The translations under genes were made by a program, and so were the position numbers. Below are positions 60,462 to 64,000 of a DNA stretch of 64,000 nt, piece after piece. The notes under the pieces were generated by a model, which worked only from the letters and a program-made list of their open reading frames with translations, was not told where the DNA came from and did no database searches. The stretch is from Pontibacter indicus (GTDB lineage: Bacteria; Bacteroidota; Bacteroidia; Cytophagales; Hymenobacteraceae), in the NCBI RefSeq assembly GCF_900156345.1, contig NZ_FTPP01000004.1, forward strand, positions 372,001 through 436,000, read 5' to 3'. Position 1 is the first letter of the stretch. Each line of letters opens with the position of its first letter.

Positions 60462-61535
60462 ATGGCTAACGAAGTCACTCCCCCGCGCAGACGCGTCAAG
60501 AAAGAGAAAAGCATGTGGATACCCGGCATTATTGTGCTGCTGCTGTTCCTGTTTGTGAGCTTTTCTTACTATGCCTACCAGATTGTGTATACCGCCAACG
60601 TAGACACCAAAGGGCAGGACACTTATGTATACATCCCCACCGGCGCTACTTACGACCAGGCCCTCGACTCAGTAGAGGCCACCGGCACCATCATCGACCG
60701 CCTGTCACTGCGTTTCATGGCCAAACTCATGGACTACGACAAATTGGTGAAGCCGGGCAGGTATAAGATCGAGAGCGGATGGGGTAACCGTCAGCTCATC
60801 GGCACCTTGCGCCTGGGCGAGCAGGCACCGCTCAAGCTTACGTTCAACAACATCCGCCTGCGCAGCCAACTGGCCGAAAAACTGGCCGCTTCTCTGGAGC
60901 CTTCTGCTGAAGAGATCGACAGCCTGCTTAACGACCAGGAGTACCTGAAAACGCTCGGTTTCGACACGACTACGGTGGTGAGCATGTTCATCCCGAACAC
61001 GTACGAGGTATACTGGACTATCACGGCGCCTGAACTCATGCAGCGCATGAAGACTGAGTACGACCGCTTCTGGACAGACGAGCGCAAAGCCAAAGCCGAG
61101 AAGATGGGACTTTCGCCGAAAGAGGTGTCTACGTTGGCTTCTATTGTACAGGCCGAAACGATCAAGAACGACGAGAAGCCGCGTGTGGCGGGCGTATACC
61201 TGAACCGTCTGCAACGCGGCATGAAGCTGGAGGCCGACCCGACCGTGGTTTACGCTGTGCGTGACTTCAGCATCCGCCGTGTGCTCAACGTGCACCTGCA
61301 GCACGACTCCCCTTACAACACTTACCGCTATGCCGGGCTGCCTCCGGGCCCGATCAACGTGCCGGACATCTCCAGCATCGATGCGGTGCTGAACCCGGAG
61401 CAACACAAGTACATCTACTTCTGCGCCAAGGAAGATTTCTCGGGCTACCACAGTTTTGCTGTAACCCACGCCGAGCACATCGCCAACGCCCGCCGCTACC
61501 AGCGCGCCCTGACGGAGCGGAATATTTTGAGGTAA
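60462..61535 (+). CDS. mltG: Endolytic transglycosylase MltG
   Basis: A 357-residue single-pass inner-membrane protein (helix ~18-42) that cuts nascent peptidoglycan strands. The catalytic Glu lies in 'ASIVQAETIKNDEKPRVAGVYLNRL'; 'DPTVVYA', 'YNTYRYAGLPPGPI' and 'SSIDAVLNPEQHKYIYFCA' complete the YceG pattern. A TATTTTTG element at 60395-60402 could be its promoter. Thioesterase and BrkB genes follow on the same strand. Confidence 0.94.
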   Translation: MANEVTPPRRRVKKEKSMWIPGIIVLLLFLFVSFSYYAYQIVYTANVDTKGQDTYVYIPTGATYDQALDSVEATGTIIDRLSLRFMAKLMDYDKLVKPGRYKIESGWGNRQLIGTLRLGEQAPLKLTFNNIRLRSQLAEKLAASLEPSAEEIDSLLNDQEYLKTLGFDTTTVVSMFIPNTYEVYWTITAPELMQRMKTEYDRFWTDERKAKAEKMGLSPKEVSTLASIVQAETIKNDEKPRVAGVYLNRLQRGMKLEADPTVVYAVRDFSIRRVLNVHLQHDSPYNTYRYAGLPPGPINVPDISSIDAVLNPEQHKYIYFCAKEDFSGYHSFAVTHAEHIANARRYQRALTERNILR

Positions 61536-61685
61536 ATTGTTGATTGTTAATTGCTGATTGTTGTTCACCAAACCTGAACAGGTATAGCATTTCTGAAACT
61601 CAAGTGAGCTGGTCACGCTATACTCTCGGCAATCATCTTCCATCAATTAACAATCAACAACCAACAATCAGCAACCATTTACAAA

Positions 61686-62099
61686 ATGTTCGAATCAGAA
61701 GTACAGATACGCGTGCGCTACGCCGAAACCGACCAGATGGGCTATGTCTACTATGGCAACTATGCGGCTTACTACGAAGTGGCCCGCACCGAGGTGTTTC
61801 GCCGCTTAGGTATACACTACAAGGAGATGGAGGCGACGGGCACGATGATGCCAGTGCTTGAGCTCAAGTGCAAGTACATCCGGCCGGCCAAGTACGACGA
61901 TCTGCTGACGATCAAGCTCTTGCTGAAGCACAAGCCGCATGGCTCGCGTATAAAGTTTGAGTACGAGGTGTATAATGAGGAGGAGACACTGCTGAACGTG
62001 GGCGAAACCACCATGGTGTTTGTGGACATGAAGTCAGGACGCCCAACGGCTATACCTGAACTGATACACCAGAAGTTGGACGGATACTATAGCGAATGA
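61686..62099 (+). CDS. Acyl-CoA thioesterase, 4HBT/YbgC type
   Basis: A 137-residue hot-dog enzyme. 'RVRYAETDQMGYVYYGNYAAYYEVART' contains the catalytic Asp and the typical YbgC helix. It hydrolyses short acyl-CoA thioesters; YbgC relatives associate with envelope lipid or Tol-Pal functions. It overlaps the BrkB gene by 4 bases (ATGA), so the two are translationally coupled. Confidence 0.92.
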   Translation: MFESEVQIRVRYAETDQMGYVYYGNYAAYYEVARTEVFRRLGIHYKEMEATGTMMPVLELKCKYIRPAKYDDLLTIKLLLKHKPHGSRIKFEYEVYNEEETLLNVGETTMVFVDMKSGRPTAIPELIHQKLDGYYSE

Positions 62100-63070
62100 G
62101 GCTGAACCAGCAATACCTGAAGCGCCGCAGAGCGTACCGCAAGTTCATTGTATTTCTGAAGAGGTGGCGCTTCAACAACGGCCAGTCTTCGGTATACGAT
62201 GTGGCCGACGTGTTGCTGGGTGAACTCAGGCTGGACTCCATCACCAAGCGCGCCTCCTACATGGCCTTCAACTTCACGCTGGCCATTTTTCCAACCATCA
62301 TCTTTCTCTTCACGCTCATACCCTATGTGCCCAGCATCCTGTCGCTGGACCTGGGCGAGAGCATCCTCAACTTCCTGGCTGATTTCTTACCTGAGGAAAT
62401 GTATACCGTGGCCTACGGCACCATCGACGACATTGTGAATAAGCCGCGCGGGGGGCTGCTTTCTTTTGGTTTTCTCTTTGCCCTGATTCTGTCTACCAAC
62501 GGCATTATGTCGCTGATGGACGCTTTCGATAAAAAGTACCATACCTTCTACAAGCGGCCTTACTTTAAAAAAAGGGTCATCGCCACGGTGCTGACCATTG
62601 CGCTTTCTTCCATCTTGTTTCTGGCGGTGGCTGCTATCTTCTTCGGACAATGGATTCTGGATGTACTGGTCTTCTACGAGATCGTGACCGAGACCTATAC
62701 CTATACCTTGATCGTGATACTGAAATATGTGGCCATCATCCTGCTTTTCCTGCTGGCGACTTCGCTCATCTATTACTATGTGCCGGCCATACAGGATAAG
62801 TGGCCATTCTTCTCGGCTGGCGCGGTGGTGGCCACCGTCCTGATCTTTCTGGTGTCGCTTATCTTTTCGCTCTACATCAGTGCCTTCGATACCTACAACA
62901 AGTTCTATGGATCCATCGGCGCCCTCATCGGTCTCATGATCTGGCTCGACTTCGTATCAATGATCCTGATACTAGGCTTTGAGATTAACGTGAGCATCGA
63001 TACCGTGACCAAGCGCCTCACACGCAAGACAGCCCAGCGTACTTCTGAAGCCACCTCAGCAGCTGCCTGA
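62096..63070 (+). CDS. YihY/virulence factor BrkB family membrane protein
   Basis: A 324-residue polytopic protein with about six membrane helices. 'LDSITKRASYMAFNFTLAIFPTIIFLFTLIPY', 'LSTNGIMSLMDAFDKKYHT' and 'FDTYNKFYGSIGALIGLMIWLDFVSMILILGFEIN' fit the YihY/BrkB family. It is often misnamed ribonuclease BN; the true function is unknown. Start codon overlaps the thioesterase stop. Confidence 0.93.
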   Translation: MRLNQQYLKRRRAYRKFIVFLKRWRFNNGQSSVYDVADVLLGELRLDSITKRASYMAFNFTLAIFPTIIFLFTLIPYVPSILSLDLGESILNFLADFLPEEMYTVAYGTIDDIVNKPRGGLLSFGFLFALILSTNGIMSLMDAFDKKYHTFYKRPYFKKRVIATVLTIALSSILFLAVAAIFFGQWILDVLVFYEIVTETYTYTLIVILKYVAIILLFLLATSLIYYYVPAIQDKWPFFSAGAVVATVLIFLVSLIFSLYISAFDTYNKFYGSIGALIGLMIWLDFVSMILILGFEINVSIDTVTKRLTRKTAQRTSEATSAAA

Positions 63071-63198
63071 AAGCCAGTTAGGCAGGTATAGGAGAGCATA
63101 GATAAGGTATAGCAGCTAGGTGCTGAAAAATTTTGCGCTTCAAAATCAGTCGCTTATACCTGAAATGCTTCAACCGGCGAAAAATAATTTCGTATAGT

Positions 63199-63229
63199 TT
63201 TGAAAATTCAGCGCTGCACTATACTTTTG
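63199..63229 (+). promoter_or_regulatory. tRNA-Ser promoter
   Basis: TTTG (63199-63202), 19 bases, TACTTTTG (63222-63229): exact fit to the Bacteroidota consensus, ending 16 bases before the tRNA 5' end. Confidence 0.8.
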
Positions 63230-63245
63230 TGCTCGATTCAATTAC

Positions 63246-63330
63246 AGAGAGTTGGCGGAGTGGTCGAACGCGGCGGTCTTGAAAACCGTTGACTGTAACA
63301 GGTCCGGGGGTTCGAATCCCTCACTCTCTG
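63246..63330 (+). tRNA. tRNA-Ser (anticodon TGA)
   Basis: A class II tRNA of 85 bases. The acceptor stem AGAGAGT pairs with ACTCTCT, the D stem is GCG/CGC, the anticodon stem GCGGT/ACCGT has loop CTTGAAA (anticodon TGA), a long variable arm follows, and the T arm is GGGGG-TTCGAAT-CCCTC. The discriminator is G; CCA is not encoded. The 3' end is directly followed by a terminator and an integrase gene. Confidence 0.95.
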
Positions 63331-63353
63331 CGGAGTAACTTATCAGTTAGTAT

Positions 63354-63389
63354 AAAAAGCCCTTAAATCAGCGATTTAAGGGCTTTTTT
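63354..63389. terminator. Terminator after tRNA-Ser
   Basis: A perfect 16-bp stem AAAAAGCCCTTAAATC/GATTTAAGGGCTTTTT with loop AGC, flanked by T and A runs. Confidence 0.93.
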
Positions 63390-63440
63390 GCTTTTAGCCC
63401 CACCTGAATTTTACGATTTCTCTCCTTTCTGAGGCAGCCA

Positions 63441-63482
63441 ATTCGGGTACCCGAATCCGTTCTGTTGCCGGGTACCCGAATT
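63441..63482. repeat. Two CGGGTACCCGAAT palindromes upstream of the integrase
   Basis: ATTCGGGTACCCGAAT (63441-63456) is a perfect 16-bp palindrome; CGGGTACCCGAATT recurs at 63469-63482. They lie ~100-140 bases before the recombinase start, a good position for an operator or for recombinase arm-type sites. Confidence 0.75.
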
Positions 63483-63581
63483 GATGCTTAACTAGCTGGC
63501 TATAAATAAGATGTACAGAATTTTTACATCTTGTGGAGCCTTGGTTTGATTGTTAAATTCAAGCATAAAAGGAGGAGTTGT

Positions 63582-64000
63582 ATGGACACCAAGATCAGTA
63601 TCCTGTTCTACGGCAGGAAAGCCAAGACCACCAAAGACAATCTCTTGCCCATCTACCTGCGCGTCACGCTGCAGGGCAGGCGGCTGGAGCTCAGCACCCA
63701 CCGCTACGTCTCGCCTGACCGTTGGTCTGTGGAGGCGGGCAAAATGAAGGGCAGCTCGGCCGAGGCCCGGAGCGTGAACGCCTACCTGGACACGCTGCGG
63801 GCTAAGGCCTATGGCCACCACCGGGAACTGCTCGAGGAGGGCAGGCCCGTGACAGTGGAGGCGTTCAAGGAGAAGTGGATGGGAGTAGAGGAGAAGCCGG
63901 TCATGCTGCTGGAAGTATTCCGGATGCACAATGAGCAGATGAGCCAGCTGGTTGGAAAAGACTACGCCCCAGGCACCATGGAGCGCTACGCCACCTCCCT
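63582..64000 (+). CDS. Tyrosine recombinase (integrase), 5' part only
   Basis: An open frame from ATG 63582 runs off the window end (139 codons). The N terminus, 'TKISILFYGRKAKTTKDNLLPIYLRVTLQGRRLELST' with 'YVSPDRWSVEAGKMKG', is the Arm-DNA-binding domain of Bacteroides-type integrases; the start of the SAM-like core-binding domain follows ('LLEVFRMHNEQM...YAPGTMERYATS'). The catalytic domain lies outside. A strong GGAGGAG ribosome-binding site precedes the start, unlike neighbouring genes, the G+C is high and the AGGTATA motif is absent. It sits downstream of tRNA-Ser, as expected for an integrated element. Confidence 0.88.
   Translation, partial: MDTKISILFYGRKAKTTKDNLLPIYLRVTLQGRRLELSTHRYVSPDRWSVEAGKMKGSSAEARSVNAYLDTLRAKAYGHHRELLEEGRPVTVEAFKEKWMGVEEKPVMLLEVFRMHNEQMSQLVGKDYAPGTMERYATS

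Noticed and set aside
1-64000. CRISPR array or rRNA operon
   Set aside because: No regularly spaced direct repeats of 24-40 bases and no rRNA-like sequence were seen.

Overview
The window looks like chromosomal DNA of a Bacteroidota bacterium, most likely Cytophagales/Hymenobacteraceae and Pontibacter-like; the genus is inference. Supporting signs are TTTG-N19-TAnnTTTG promoters, a type IX secretion protein (PorD) and a secreted nuclease with a type IX sorting tail, the Bacteroidota-style RpoZ and OstA-like proteins, BshA, and lipoproteins with short lipoboxes. Almost all of it is ordinary core genome. Only the last ~700 bases, after a tRNA-Ser, look like the edge of an integrated element.

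Layout. 1-6.4 kb: a partial gene, a ChaN-like protein, an IscA/HesB protein, a fused phosphoserine phosphatase/phosphoglycerate dehydrogenase and BshA. 6.4-13.4 kb: a secreted GH3/beta-lactamase fusion, mutL and two tandem rhomboid proteases. 14-24.8 kb: mdh and tilS on the minus strand, then a plus-strand run of envelope and housekeeping genes: OstA-like, bamD, rpoZ, coaC, coaB, porD, a small Sm/Hfq-like protein, recN, fabI. 25-27.5 kb: a cupin protein, a Kazal lipoprotein and three YtxH-type stress proteins. 27.6-40.9 kb: lysS, a Cys/Met PLP enzyme, the 1135-residue type IX nuclease, gamma-glutamyltransferase, a C-terminal processing protease and a GDSL esterase. 40.9-45.4 kb: a stress/envelope cluster (DUF4142, glycine-zipper protein, fasciclin lipoprotein, ECF sigma factor with an anti-sigma-like/trypsin-like fusion, acidic mini-lipoprotein). 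45.5-51.7 kb: proline dehydrogenase and a shikimate operon (DAHP synthase/chorismate mutase, aroB, aroA). 51.9-63.1 kb: M42 peptidase, acyl-CoA carboxylase beta, clpC, WbqC-like, LpxL-like, YciO-like, mltG, thioesterase, YihY/BrkB. 63.2-64 kb: tRNA-Ser(UGA) and the start of a tyrosine recombinase.

The most striking signal is not a gene. The heptamer AGGTATA (reverse TATACCT), often as CAGGTATAGC, is scattered through genes, gaps and terminator loops on both strands at roughly one copy per 550 bases (hand tally), far above the ~8 copies expected by chance. It also forms an 8-copy hexamer array upstream of the serine-biosynthesis fusion, and is absent from the putative island edge. Other items worth following are the ECF sigma/anti-sigma-protease module with its divergent lipoprotein, the Sm/Hfq-like small protein, the coaC/coaB split at an A5 run, apparently leaderless mutL and bamD transcripts, and several families of intergenic palindromes.
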